In this document: positions 41,148 through 50,307 of the stretch, in pieces
How positions within the stretch are numbered: position 1 is the first letter of the stretch
Layout: each line of letters starts with the position of its first letter
Origin: Verrucomicrobia bacterium ADurb.Bin006
GTDB lineage: Bacteria > Verrucomicrobiota > Verrucomicrobiia > Limisphaerales > J093
Direction of reading: 5' to 3'
Assembly: GCA_002071485.1 (NCBI GenBank)
Contig: MWFF01000197.1
Span: 95,424 to 159,423, forward strand
DNA: 64,000 bases
The notes under the pieces: generated by a model
Told to the model about the DNA's origin: nothing
Database searches by the model: none
What the model saw: the letters and a program-made list of their open reading frames with translations, nothing else
Translations under genes and position numbers: made by a program

Positions 41148-43730
41148 ATGAGATGCCTCCTGAACCGGAATTGCGGATTTTTCCTCACTGTGTTTGGGCT
41201 GTTCTGGTTCGGCGTCTGCCATCCCCACTTCGGGCGGGCGGAGGAACTGCGCGCGTTCTGGGTGGACACCTTCCACGCCGCCATGCGCAACGCGACTGAA
41301 GTCACCCGGATCGTGTCCGACGCCCGGGCCGGCAATTTCAACGCCCTGATTGTCGAAGTGCGCAAACGGGGCGACGCCTACTACAACAGCCGGTTCGAAC
41401 CTAAGGCCTCGGACGTGGCCTCCGGCTTCGATCCGCTGGCCGAACTTCTGCTCCAAGCCCACAATGCCAGTGCCGGACCGCGGCTGGAAGTCCACGCCTG
41501 GATCGTCACCTACAACATCTGGAACAAGGAAACCACGCTTCCGCCCCAGGCAGATCACCCCTTCCGATTGCACCCGGACTGGCTGACACAATCCTCGACC
41601 GGCGCCTCCTGGGACGGGTCGAACTACGCATTCGATCCAGGCCATCCCGATGTTCAGGAACACACCTTCCAGGTCGCCATGGATATCATAAGCCGGTACG
41701 ACATCGACGGCTTTCAGTTCGATTACATTCGTTACGCCGGCAACACCTGGGGCTACAACGACGTCGCCGTCGCCCGATTCAACCGGGAGACCGGCAGCAC
41801 CGGCAAACCGGCCCCGGACGATTCGGCCTGGCTGCAGTGGCGTCGAGACCAGGTCACCAGCCTGGTCCGGCGCGTTTACCTCGAGGCCATGGCGGTCAAA
41901 CCGAACCTCAAGATCTCGGCGGCGACGATCACCTGGACCCCAAGCGCCATCTCCTACGCCCAATGGCTTACCAGCGCCGCCTACTCGAAGGTTCTTCAGG
42001 ACTGGCGCGGCTGGCTCGAGGAAGGGATTCTGGACATCAACATCCCCATGGCCTATTTCCGCCACGAGCAGAACGCGGGCGACTGGGCCAATTGGAGCAG
42101 GTTCGCCAAGGAAAACCGCTATGGGCGGCACTTGGCCCTGGGGGTGGGCGCCTACCTCAACACCATCTCGAACACCCTGGTGCAGATGACCTCCGTGCGC
42201 CACGCCACAGCAAGCGCCCCCCCGTCCGAAGGCGTGGTGTGCTACTCGTATGCCGTCCCCGTCAAGGACGGTGTGCCGCGCGACGAGTTCCTCGCGGCCC
42301 TCACCGGCCCCACAAGCCATCACCCCAATACGCCCGCGCTCTTCCCCACGCCCGTCGACCCGCCGGCCATGCCCTGGAAGTCAACGACTGGCCCAGCGCT
42401 TCTCATGGGCTACGTTCGAGACGCCCAAACCGGCCAACCGCTCGAAGGTGTCACGATCGAGGTCTGCGATGCGGCCACCCCGTTTCTTCGGACTGATGTG
42501 AACGGATTCTTCGGCCTGACGCGTCCGCCCAACAACCGCCTGAGTTTGGTCACATCCGCCCACGGCTACGCAGCGCAAGAGCGCTGGATCGCGCTTGAAC
42601 CCGGAGTGACCACACAGGTCGACTTCCACCTCGCTCCGCCCGATCCGGACACTGCGCCCGAGAACATCCGCATCTCGACGGGCGCAAACAGCGCCCTGGT
42701 CTCGTGGTCCACACGCACCCCCACCGCCGGCCAAGTTCTCTACGGACTCGGCGGTCCCTGCGACTCGGACGGAGCAACTGCATCCGATCAGACTGTGGCC
42801 ACCAACCACACGGTGTTCCTGGATTCTCTGACTCGCCGCGACGACAACGATCCTCGGCCATTCCGTCTCCGCGTCGTCACATGGACCGACCGCTCGACAA
42901 ACCTCTCGAACCTCCGCCTCTTCAGCCCGGCCTGGCCCCGGATTTCCGACGATACTGAAGCCCGTTGGACCGGGTCCTGGACGTTCGTCACCAACTCGGC
43001 CGAAAGCCTCGGCCGAGCCTACCGGCGGGCCTCAGCGGTTTCCGGCACCGCCACCGCTGAACTGACGTGGCGGACGCGCATCTATACGCCGGGTCTCTAC
43101 GACCTCAGCGTTCTTTACCCCGCCGGCGCCAACGGATCGTCCGGCGTGCGCTATGAAATCGAATCCTCCGCCGGCCGAACCGCCGTTGTCGTGAACCAGG
43201 CGGCGGGGGGCGGACTCTATCGCACCGTTGCCGCCAATATCCGGTTCGCGGCGGGTGAGACTGCAATCGTGCGTCTGCGCAATAACACCAGCTCAGGGAC
43301 CGGATCGTATGTCCTGGCCGATGCCGTCCGTTGGACCTTGCGGCCCGGACAAGATCCGCCTTCGCCCGGCCAGACCCCCGAGTGGTGGGCCGCGCATTTC
43401 TTCATAGAGCCGTCCGATCCCGCGCTCGATTCCGACGCCGACGGCTACACGAACTACGCGGAATTCGTGCTGGGCTGCGATCCAACCGATCCGGCTTCTT
43501 TGTTCCAGTTCCGCTCCGTGTCGTTCGACGACAAAGGATGGCACATCCGGTTCCACCCCCGCCGCCAGGGGCGCGCCTATCGGTTGCTGCGCGCCCCCGA
43601 TATCGAATCGGCGGTGTGGCAGCCGGTCGCTTCAGCCAGTCTTGCGGCCGGCCCTGACAACGAAGGAGTGTTCACGGATTCGGCTCCCGACCCAGCCCAG
43701 ACATTCTACCGACTCGAAGTCGATCTCTAG
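41148..43730 (+). CDS. Secreted GHL10-type glycoside hydrolase-like protein with accessory domains
   Basis: This is an 860-residue multi-domain exported protein. The signal peptide is CGFFLTVFGLFWFGVCHPHFGRA. The TIM-barrel part (about residues 30-390) has ELRAFWVDTFHAAMRN, GNFNALIVEVRKRGDAYYNS, LEVHAWIVTYNIW and YDIDGFQFDYIRYAG, matching the GHL10 (DUF187) family of putative glycosidases. Then come a carboxypeptidase-regulatory-like beta domain (GYVRDAQTGQPLEGVTIEV), an Fn3-like domain (NIRISTGANSALVSWST) and a golvesin-type binding domain (RTRIYTPGLYDLSVLYPAG...YVLADAVRWTL). The end has DSDADGYTNYAEFVLGCDPTDP, a calcium-loop anchor common in verrucomicrobial exoproteins, and a beta tail. 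The start at 41148 gives the signal peptide. A role in extracellular polysaccharide breakdown is likely. Confidence 0.82.
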   Translation: MRCLLNRNCGFFLTVFGLFWFGVCHPHFGRAEELRAFWVDTFHAAMRNATEVTRIVSDARAGNFNALIVEVRKRGDAYYNSRFEPKASDVASGFDPLAELLLQAHNASAGPRLEVHAWIVTYNIWNKETTLPPQADHPFRLHPDWLTQSSTGASWDGSNYAFDPGHPDVQEHTFQVAMDIISRYDIDGFQFDYIRYAGNTWGYNDVAVARFNRETGSTGKPAPDDSAWLQWRRDQVTSLVRRVYLEAMAVKPNLKISAATITWTPSAISYAQWLTSAAYSKVLQDWRGWLEEGILDINIPMAYFRHEQNAGDWANWSRFAKENRYGRHLALGVGAYLNTISNTLVQMTSVRHATASAPPSEGVVCYSYAVPVKDGVPRDEFLAALTGPTSHHPNTPALFPTPVDPPAMPWKSTTGPALLMGYVRDAQTGQPLEGVTIEVCDAATPFLRTDVNGFFGLTRPPNNRLSLVTSAHGYAAQERWIALEPGVTTQVDFHLAPPDPDTAPENIRISTGANSALVSWSTRTPTAGQVLYGLGGPCDSDGATASDQTVATNHTVFLDSLTRRDDNDPRPFRLRVVTWTDRSTNLSNLRLFSPAWPRISDDTEARWTGSWTFVTNSAESLGRAYRRASAVSGTATAELTWRTRIYTPGLYDLSVLYPAGANGSSGVRYEIESSAGRTAVVVNQAAGGGLYRTVAANIRFAAGETAIVRLRNNTSSGTGSYVLADAVRWTLRPGQDPPSPGQTPEWWAAHFFIEPSDPALDSDADGYTNYAEFVLGCDPTDPASLFQFRSVSFDDKGWHIRFHPRRQGRAYRLLRAPDIESAVWQPVASASLAAGPDNEGVFTDSAPDPAQTFYRLEVDL

Positions 43731-43767
43731 CGAGCGCGCCTCACACCAAATCCCAGTCCTTAGAGCC

Positions 43768-45138
43768 ATGAAAAGCCCCCGTGTTTCCCCGCCCCTCTCT
43801 GCCGCGCCTCGCTCCTTGGTCCGAATGTTGCATGAAGCTCCACGGCGCCTCTTCGCATTCATTCGTCAAGTGTCCAGGCTTCATGTGAAAACAGGCTGCA
43901 CATCGGCGCCGCCCTCGACTTCGACTCTGTCGGCTTCGTCGATCGCGGGTGTGTCTCTGGTCCTGATCGCGCTTTTCGCCGATGGCATTCACGCAGCTTC
44001 GAACGCCGACACGAACCGCGTGCCAGGGGTGGTGATTCACCATAGCCCGCAATCGTCGGGCATCTACATCGGGTCGCCAAGCCTGGCCGTGCTGCCCAAC
44101 GGCGATTACGTGGCTTCGCACGACGAGTTCGGCCCGAAGAGCACCGAACACCAACGCGCCATCAGCCATGTCTATCGCTCTGCCGACCGCGGCCAATCGT
44201 GGCAGCGCATCGCCACTATCAACGGCGCCTTCTGGTCAACGCTCTTTACCCAAGGCGATAGCCTCTACCTCATTGGCACCGATAAGCACCACGGAAACGC
44301 CGTCATCCGCCGCTCGAAAGACGGCGGTCGGACCTGGACCGAGCCGCGCGACCACCGGTCCGGGCTCCTCCGGGACGACGGTCAGTACCACTGCGCGCCG
44401 GTGCCCGTTATCGAGCATCGGGGCCGGCTTTGGCGCGGTATGGAACGACGCGATCCGCCGGTGGGGTGGGGTGTCAATTACCGCGCCGGCATGCTCTCCG
44501 TGGCCGTGGATGCCGACTTGCTCGATGCGGGTCAGTGGACGTTCGCAACGTTCCTCCCGAGCAACACGAACTGGAACCAGGGCGATTTTGGCGCCTGGCT
44601 CGAAGGCAATGCTGTCGTCGCGCCCGATGGCGAACTGGTCGATGTGCTCCGCGTCCAAACCCGGTCCCCGGATGAAAGAGCGGCGATCGTGCGGGTCGTT
44701 GATGAGGGAAAGACGATGAGATTCGATCCCGATCGCGGCTTTGTCCCTTTCCCCGGCGGCGCCAAGAAATTCACCATTCGTTGGGATGACCGGGCCTCGC
44801 TGTACTGGACGCTGGCCACGATCATACCCGAGCCATTTCGCGCCCCTGGTCCGGGGAGCATCCGCAACACCCTCGCCCTGACCGCGTCACCTGATCTGCG
44901 CACGTGGACGGTGCGCTGCATTCTCCTGCACCATCCCGACACTGCAAAGCACGGCTTCCAGTATCCCGATTGGCTCTTTGACGGCGAGGACATCATTGCC
45001 GTCGTGCGCACGGCCTTCGAAGACGGCCTGGGCGGCGCGCGCAACAACCACGATGCCAACTTCCTCACCTTCCATCGGATCACCGGATTTCGCCGGCTGA
45101 CTCCGTCCGATTCAGTCCCCATCGAGATGCCGCGATAA
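43768..45138 (+). CDS. Sialidase-like (BNR/Asp-box) exported protein
   Basis: This is a 456-residue protein with an N-terminal hydrophobic segment after a long basic region (SSIAGVSLVLIALFADGIHAAS). The propeller body has Asp-boxes: SADRGQSWQRI and SKDGGRTWTEP. The surrounding sequence (IYIGSPSLAVLPNGDYVASHDEFG, YHCAPVPVIEHRGRLWRGMERR, NTLALTASPDLRTWTV) matches the sialidase-superfamily proteins that are abundant in this phylum. True neuraminidase activity is not assured since the arginine triad cannot be confirmed by eye. It follows the GHL10 gene by 37 bases on the same strand, suggesting joint use in glycan processing. Confidence 0.72.
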   Translation: MKSPRVSPPLSAAPRSLVRMLHEAPRRLFAFIRQVSRLHVKTGCTSAPPSTSTLSASSIAGVSLVLIALFADGIHAASNADTNRVPGVVIHHSPQSSGIYIGSPSLAVLPNGDYVASHDEFGPKSTEHQRAISHVYRSADRGQSWQRIATINGAFWSTLFTQGDSLYLIGTDKHHGNAVIRRSKDGGRTWTEPRDHRSGLLRDDGQYHCAPVPVIEHRGRLWRGMERRDPPVGWGVNYRAGMLSVAVDADLLDAGQWTFATFLPSNTNWNQGDFGAWLEGNAVVAPDGELVDVLRVQTRSPDERAAIVRVVDEGKTMRFDPDRGFVPFPGGAKKFTIRWDDRASLYWTLATIIPEPFRAPGPGSIRNTLALTASPDLRTWTVRCILLHHPDTAKHGFQYPDWLFDGEDIIAVVRTAFEDGLGGARNNHDANFLTFHRITGFRRLTPSDSVPIEMPR

Positions 45139-45258
45139 CGGGTCAATCGCGTTCAAGGGGTCAAGGATTCTCCAGAACGAGGCGCGGGAGAGAAGGGCGG
45201 GGAGAGCAGGGGACTCCTCATGGGGAAGAGGAAGACTGGATTTGCTCTGAGGCGCTCG

Positions 45259-46542
45259 CTAGACCCTCAAACCGCTCAGGTCGACTTCAAGTCGCTTCTT
45301 CTCGGCGAGCAACTCGGCCATGCTGACCTTGCCCCGGCGCAGGCCGGCTTCGCGGCCCAGGATCGTGGCCAAGGCGCCGTCTACAGAGCGGCGGACGGTC
45401 TCGTTCTCGAAGTTGCGGTCGATCACGCATTGATAGAACTTCGCAATGTTGCGCACCGCGCCGGCTTCGTAGAGGTTCTGCACTTCGCCGTTGTAGCCGT
45501 CGTTGGGGCCTTTGGACGCCACCCTCCCGCCGTAGGCAATCTGGGCGGTGCCGACGTGGCCCTGCGCCTGACAGACAACATCGAAATCGGTCAGGTTGTT
45601 GAGATGTTTGCCACGATGACTCAGAACAAGCCCGTTCTCGAACTCGAAAACGAGCTGGAACACGTCATGGCTGTCGCCGTGCGGATCGCCCCGACCGACG
45701 CGCGAACATCCCATGGCGCTGATGGGGCGTTGACCGGCGATCCAGAGGGCTGCATCGACGGCATGAATACAGGCGTTGACGTGGTAGCCGCCGCCCAGCA
45801 CCACATCGTTGCACCAGACCAGGCCGCGGAAGCGGTCGGCGACGTTCTTCGTCTTGGCCGGATCGGGAAACAAGCCGGCGAAGTAATGGCTGTTGATCGA
45901 AATCACTTTGCCGATTTCACCCGCGTGGATGCGCCTGACGACTTCGATGTTCTGGGGGTCGGTGGGGATCTGGTAATCGACCAGGAACACCCGTTCGAGA
46001 GTGGCCGCCTTGCGAGCCGCGGCCTCGATCTCGAGACAGCCCCACACATCGACCGCCACGGGCTTCGCCATATATACGTGCAAACCGGCGTCGACCGCCG
46101 CCCGGGCATGTTCAGGGAAGAAATACGGCGGCGTCTCGAGAGCGATGGCCTCGACGCCCGATTCGATCAGTCGCCGGTAACCATCAAGGCCCGAGAAGCG
46201 ACGCGAGGTGTCCACTCCCAAGCCGTGGCCGCAGGTGTCAGCCACTTCCTGGAAGTAGTCCGCCACTGCCCACATCTGGTAGCCGCCGTGCCGACGAAAC
46301 AGCCCAGCGATCCAGCACCCTCGGCCCCCTGTGCCCACGACTCCCAGCTTGATCTTGCGACCGGGCTCAGCGGACGGACTTCGAGTCGCAGGGCTTTCCG
46401 CTGTTTGCCCGGCCCACTGGGCGTTGACCGATGCCGCGGCGCCCGCGGCCAGGGCGCCCCCCAGAAAACGCCGCCGGCTCAGATGATGCTTGGATTGAGC
46501 CGGTCTGGGTGGGCAGGGACCGATGTCAGATAAAAAGCGCAT
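45259..46542 (-). CDS. Tat-exported Gfo/Idh/MocA-family oxidoreductase (AKP variant)
   Basis: This is a 427-residue NAD(P)-dependent oxidoreductase. The Tat signal is HHLSRRRFLGGALAAGAAASVNAQ; the ATG at 46542 is chosen ahead of it. The Rossmann part begins IKLGVVGTGGRGCWIAGLF. The usual E-K-P motif reads VYMAKPVAVDVWG, that is A-K-P: the lysine needed for catalysis is present, the glutamate is not. The C-terminal domain has YHVNACIHAVDAALWIAGQRPISAMG. Periplasmic members of this family act on sugars or other polyols. It is divergent from the FIST gene. Confidence 0.83.
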   Translation of the reverse strand: MRFLSDIGPCPPRPAQSKHHLSRRRFLGGALAAGAAASVNAQWAGQTAESPATRSPSAEPGRKIKLGVVGTGGRGCWIAGLFRRHGGYQMWAVADYFQEVADTCGHGLGVDTSRRFSGLDGYRRLIESGVEAIALETPPYFFPEHARAAVDAGLHVYMAKPVAVDVWGCLEIEAAARKAATLERVFLVDYQIPTDPQNIEVVRRIHAGEIGKVISINSHYFAGLFPDPAKTKNVADRFRGLVWCNDVVLGGGYHVNACIHAVDAALWIAGQRPISAMGCSRVGRGDPHGDSHDVFQLVFEFENGLVLSHRGKHLNNLTDFDVVCQAQGHVGTAQIAYGGRVASKGPNDGYNGEVQNLYEAGAVRNIAKFYQCVIDRNFENETVRRSVDGALATILGREAGLRRGKVSMAELLAEKKRLEVDLSGLRV

Positions 46543-46670
46543 AAGAATTGTATGTTGGTCGCCGTGGTTTTCTGCGGGCAACTTCAGACCAAGCGCCCGC
46601 GGTTGGCAAGCTCGGACGACGGGGTGCTAAGGTTCTGGATTTCCGATCCGAGCGGGGTTACTGTCCGGCG

Positions 46671-47867
46671 ATGACTTTTCAGTCAACCGAAAGTTCTGCA
46701 ACGGGGCACTGGTCCGGGCGCTTCGACGATGCCGATTTCCAGCAGTGGGCGACCCGGTTGCGGTCGCACCTGAAGGCCCCGCAGGTTTCGCTGGGCCTGG
46801 TGTTCATGGCGCCCTGGCTCGCGCCGCACGCGGCGCAAGTGCTCGAAATCCTCCGTGTCCATGCGCAAGCCAGCCTGTTGGTGGGATGTTCGGGCGCAAG
46901 CCTCATCGCCGGCGGTCAGGAGATCGAGCAGCACCCCGGATTGGTCGTCAGTCTGTACCACATTCCCGGGGCGGATGTGCGGGCGGTTCGGTTCACTCAG
47001 GCGGACGTCGAAGCCGAGGAGGGGCCCTCCTATTGGCAGAGTCAGGCCGGGCTTGACCCTGAGAACGTCCATGGCTGGCTGGTGTTCATGGATCCGTTTA
47101 CGGTGGATGGCGAGCGGTGGCTAGGCCAGTGGAACGAGGCGTGGCAGGGATGCCCCACCTTCGGTGGGATGGCCAGCGGGTCTTCGAACGAGCAGGGGAC
47201 CCAGGTATACCTCGATGGCAGCGTCCATGACGACGGCGCAATCGCCGTTGCCTTCTGCGGCGCGGTGAGCCTTGTCGGCGCGGTCTCCCAGGGGTGCGTC
47301 CCCATCGGCGAGCCGTGGACCGTGACCAAGGCCGAAGGGAATCTGATTCACGAGATCGGTAATCGTCCGGCCTACGAGGTGCTGGCCAGGACATTCAACG
47401 AATTGCCCCGCGCCGAGCAAGAGCGCGCCCAGGGCAACCTGATGCTCGGTTTGGTGACCAATGAGTATCAGGAGGAATTTCGGCGCGGCGATTTCCTGAT
47501 CCGCAACCTCCTCGGCGGCGATCCCTCGACAGGCATTCTCGCGGTCGGGGCCCGGCCTCGCATGGGTCAGTCCGTTCAGTTCCAGTGCCGCGATGCCGCC
47601 ACCGCGACCGAAGACATGATTCAGACTCTGCGCCGAGTCCGACGCACATTGGGGGAGCGTCCAGTCTATGGCGGATGCCTGTGCAGTTGCGGCGGGCGCG
47701 GCGTGCGCCTCTTCGGCACCCCACATCACGACGCCGCCCTGGCTCAACGGCACTTCGGTCCTCTGGGTCTGGCAGGGTTTTTTGGCAATGGAGAAATCGG
47801 GCCCGTGGGGGGGCGCAATTACCTCCACGGCTACGCCGCTTCTCTGGCCCTGATGGTCGGCAAATGA
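46671..47867 (+). CDS. FIST-domain sensor protein
   Basis: This is a 398-residue cytoplasmic protein. The FIST N domain spans about residues 30-220 (LGLVFMAPWLAPHAAQVLEILRVHAQASLLVGCSGASLIAGGQEIEQ, GWLVFMDPFTVDG, FGGMASGSSNEQGTQVYLDG). The FIST C domain follows (GCVPIGEPWTVTKAEGNLIHEIGNRPAYEVL, GDFLIRNLLGGDPSTGILAVGARPRMGQSVQF, GGCLCSCGGRGVRLFG and FFGNGEIGPVGGRNYLHGYAASLALM). FIST proteins are thought to bind small ligands such as amino acids. The start at 46671 precedes the first domain; earlier codons are not supported. The stop overlaps the trmB start (ATGA). Confidence 0.88.
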   Translation: MTFQSTESSATGHWSGRFDDADFQQWATRLRSHLKAPQVSLGLVFMAPWLAPHAAQVLEILRVHAQASLLVGCSGASLIAGGQEIEQHPGLVVSLYHIPGADVRAVRFTQADVEAEEGPSYWQSQAGLDPENVHGWLVFMDPFTVDGERWLGQWNEAWQGCPTFGGMASGSSNEQGTQVYLDGSVHDDGAIAVAFCGAVSLVGAVSQGCVPIGEPWTVTKAEGNLIHEIGNRPAYEVLARTFNELPRAEQERAQGNLMLGLVTNEYQEEFRRGDFLIRNLLGGDPSTGILAVGARPRMGQSVQFQCRDAATATEDMIQTLRRVRRTLGERPVYGGCLCSCGGRGVRLFGTPHHDAALAQRHFGPLGLAGFFGNGEIGPVGGRNYLHGYAASLALMVGK

Positions 47868-48538
47868 TCCAACACACTTCCCCGGCCGATCCGCGCTCGG
47901 CCGTAAAGCCCGCGCCGCTTCTTCACCCGCTGACCTCGATCGTCGATCGCCTCGATTGGGCCAGTGTCTTTCCCGAAAAGCGTCCTGTCGAAGTCGAGTT
48001 GGGTGCGGGCGATTGCTCGTTCCTCCTCGAACTCGCACGCCTCCGTCCCGACCATAACTTCCTTGGCGTGGAACGTATGCTCGGCCGATTGCGCAAGCTG
48101 GATCGTAAAGGCCGCCGGGCCGGGCTGACCAATCTTCGCGGACTGCGCGTCGAAGCGGCTTACTGTCTCGAGTACCTGCTCCCGCTCGAAGGCGTCGAGG
48201 CTCTCCACGTCTACTTCCCGGATCCGTGGCCCAAGAGACGCCATTGGCGGCGGCGCTTGGTCAACGAACGGTTCCCCGACCTGGCCGCCCGCGTCCTCCG
48301 ACCCGGCGGCTGGATTCACCTCCGCACCGACCATCCGGATTATTTCCAGCAGATGCGCCATGTGTTTGCCCCCCGCACCGCCTTTCGCGAAGTGCCGGTG
48401 CCCGACCATCTCGCCGCGCTCGAAACCGATTTCGAACGCGAGTTCGTCGCCCGGGGTGTCACAATCCTGCGCCTGTCTTATCGGTGCGATACGGATGGCA
48501 GTCCGGATGCGCCGCGGACGACCGGCTGTGTGCGATGA
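47864..48538 (+). CDS. trmB: tRNA (guanine-N7)-methyltransferase
   Basis: TrmB methylates G46 in the tRNA variable loop. The 224-residue protein has the SAM site VEVELGAGDCSFLLELA, NFLGVERM, the diagnostic catalytic block HVYFPDPWPKRRHWRRRLV and RVLRPGGWIHLRTDHPDYF. The end has YRCDTDGSPD. The ATG at 47864 overlaps the FIST stop, indicating coupled translation. In the SAM loop the usual E-x-G-x-G is ELGAGD, a small deviation. Confidence 0.93.
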   Translation: MIQHTSPADPRSAVKPAPLLHPLTSIVDRLDWASVFPEKRPVEVELGAGDCSFLLELARLRPDHNFLGVERMLGRLRKLDRKGRRAGLTNLRGLRVEAAYCLEYLLPLEGVEALHVYFPDPWPKRRHWRRRLVNERFPDLAARVLRPGGWIHLRTDHPDYFQQMRHVFAPRTAFREVPVPDHLAALETDFEREFVARGVTILRLSYRCDTDGSPDAPRTTGCVR

Positions 48539-48590
48539 AGGCCCTGCAACTACATCGACAAGCATCGAGAATGTCCAAACTCCCCGTGGG

Positions 48591-49913
48591 CTAAAACAGA
48601 TACGGCGCTCGCATCGCGCGGGACCGCAGCCGGTTGGCCTCCGCATCCCCGACGAATTCCGCCTTGCGGAGATCGAACGTCATGTTGCGCTTGAGCTGCT
48701 CGCAGATGTCGGCGGCAAGACAGATATTCATTGACTGCGCCATGACATCATGGTGCGCGACCGTTAGCCGACGCGATCGAATGCACTCGATGAAATCCCT
48801 TACGTGATTCAAGGGCCGCTGCGTCCGGGCCGTGTAGTCGGCCAGCACTTTCCTGTATTCGCGCAACAACGCCGGAGACGAGACATCCGTCTCCGAATAA
48901 CCGTCGGCCGCCGCAACCCAACCCTCGGGCCCGTCGAATCGCTCGCCGCACGCCCCATGCCAGTACTCGCACTTCTCCCAAACCGACCCGGGCACGCGAT
49001 AGAGAACCAGTTTCACCCCGTTCGACAAACGGGTCATCATGGTCTGATCGGGACCCGCAAACTCGAACTCGATCGACTGGACGCCGCTCATATCGAGCCC
49101 GGCCAGGGCCTGGGCCACTGTGTGGGCGCCCCACATCGCAACGTCCGTTGCGAAGTCGTAGAAGTGATACCACCCGCCGCCGTTGACGTAGCCGCTGTTG
49201 TAAGGGCGCCAGGGGCAGGGGCCCAACCAGATGTCCCAGTCGAGTTCATCCTTGGACGGCTCGGCTTCCGCCGGCAACCAGTCGTGACGCAACCCGTCGC
49301 GCCAGCGGCAGTCGGCGTAGGCGGTGTGGATTGGTCCCAAGCGGCCCGAGCGCGCCATCTCGATGGCGAACACGTGATGCGGTTCGCTGAGCCGTTGCGC
49401 CCCCGTCTGGTACACGCGCGCGTAGCGGCGGGCGGTTTCGGCGACCATCTGTCCCTGGGCCATTGTCAGGCAGGCCGGTTTCTCGCAGTAGACGTCTTTG
49501 CCGGCTCGCATGGCCAGCACCGACGCCAACGCGTGCCAGCGGTCGCCGGTGGCAATCAGAACCGCATCCACATCCGTCCGCTCGGCCAGAAACTGGCGCA
49601 TGTCGCTGTACGCGGCGCAGTCCCGATTCCCCATTTTGTTGTCCACCAGGTTCTTCGCGGCCTGGCGCTGGCGCTTGAGAACATCGCAGACAGCGACCCA
49701 CTGGACATCGGGCATGCCCAACAACACACTCAAGTCGTAGGCGCCGCGTCCGCCCATGCCGATCCCACCCATCACGATCCGTTCGCTCGGGGCCACCGCT
49801 CCGTCGCGTCCCAGCGCGGAGGCCGGGATCAGGCACGGCAGCGCCGCCGCACCCGCCGCGCCTCGGGCAAGAAACTGTCGCCTCGTGAGTCCTCTGTGCG
49901 TCTCGTTGATCAT
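48591..49913 (-). CDS. Tat-exported Gfo/Idh/MocA-family oxidoreductase
   Basis: This 440-residue paralogue of the protein at 45259-46542 has Tat signal GLTRRQFLARGAAGAAALPCLIPASALG and start ATG 49913, preceded by AGAGG. The nucleotide-binding site is RIVMGGIGMGGRGAYDLSVL, with VCDVLKRQRQ after the second strand. The canonical motif is present: KDVYCEKPACLTMAQGQM. The C-terminal domain has GWYHFYDFATDVAMWGAHT. Likely an oxidoreductase of sugars or inositols in the periplasm, cofactor presumably carried during Tat export. A tRNA-Arg gene lies 36 bases upstream on the same strand. Confidence 0.88.
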   Translation of the reverse strand: MINETHRGLTRRQFLARGAAGAAALPCLIPASALGRDGAVAPSERIVMGGIGMGGRGAYDLSVLLGMPDVQWVAVCDVLKRQRQAAKNLVDNKMGNRDCAAYSDMRQFLAERTDVDAVLIATGDRWHALASVLAMRAGKDVYCEKPACLTMAQGQMVAETARRYARVYQTGAQRLSEPHHVFAIEMARSGRLGPIHTAYADCRWRDGLRHDWLPAEAEPSKDELDWDIWLGPCPWRPYNSGYVNGGGWYHFYDFATDVAMWGAHTVAQALAGLDMSGVQSIEFEFAGPDQTMMTRLSNGVKLVLYRVPGSVWEKCEYWHGACGERFDGPEGWVAAADGYSETDVSSPALLREYRKVLADYTARTQRPLNHVRDFIECIRSRRLTVAHHDVMAQSMNICLAADICEQLKRNMTFDLRKAEFVGDAEANRLRSRAMRAPYLF

Positions 49914-49949
49914 ATGCCTCTTTGCTTTGTCAGGTCGGTTGACGGAACG

Positions 49950-50025
49950 TGGTACCCCCACCCTGAATTGAACAGGGATCAACGGTTTAGGAAACCGTCG
50001 CTCTATCCATTTGAGCTATGGGGGC
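49950..50025 (-). tRNA. tRNA-Arg (anticodon CCU)
   Basis: The minus strand folds into a 76-base cloverleaf with encoded CCA. Acceptor GCCCCCA pairs with TGGGGGT (the first pair is G-U), the D-stem is GCTC/GAGC, the anticodon stem ACGGT/ACCGT encloses loop TTCCTAA, giving anticodon CCU for the AGG codon, and the T-arm is CCCTG-TTCAATT-CAGGG. The discriminator base is A. The anticodon lies at 49989-49991. Confidence 0.95.
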
Positions 50026-50307
50026 AACCGTGGCCATCTCCGCTCGATCCCCCCCGGATGCAGCGCTCCGACTCCAACCTCCGCGAGGGCCGCGCCTGCA
50101 ACCACCGCAGGCATGTCGCCCAAACCCGAGTCGAGACACCCTGAGTCCCGTGAGTTCCTCGAGCGTGTTCACAGGGGCCAGCCAACAGCGACCTAGTATG
50201 GTTTGATGAAGCGGCACCGCAAGCAGATTCGACAGATAAGCACCGCTCCAAACGAAAAGACCGTGTTGATTAGCAAACGGGATTCGTCGTAGGCTCCTCA
50301 GCACTGT
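50026..50307. other. Intergenic region between tRNA-Arg and the ROK gene
   Basis: No gene is supported. A weak plus-strand promoter candidate, TTGATT (50266-50271) with TAGGCT (50290-50295) at an 18-base spacing, lies just before the ROK gene start. No tRNA promoter on the minus strand stands out. Confidence 0.3.
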
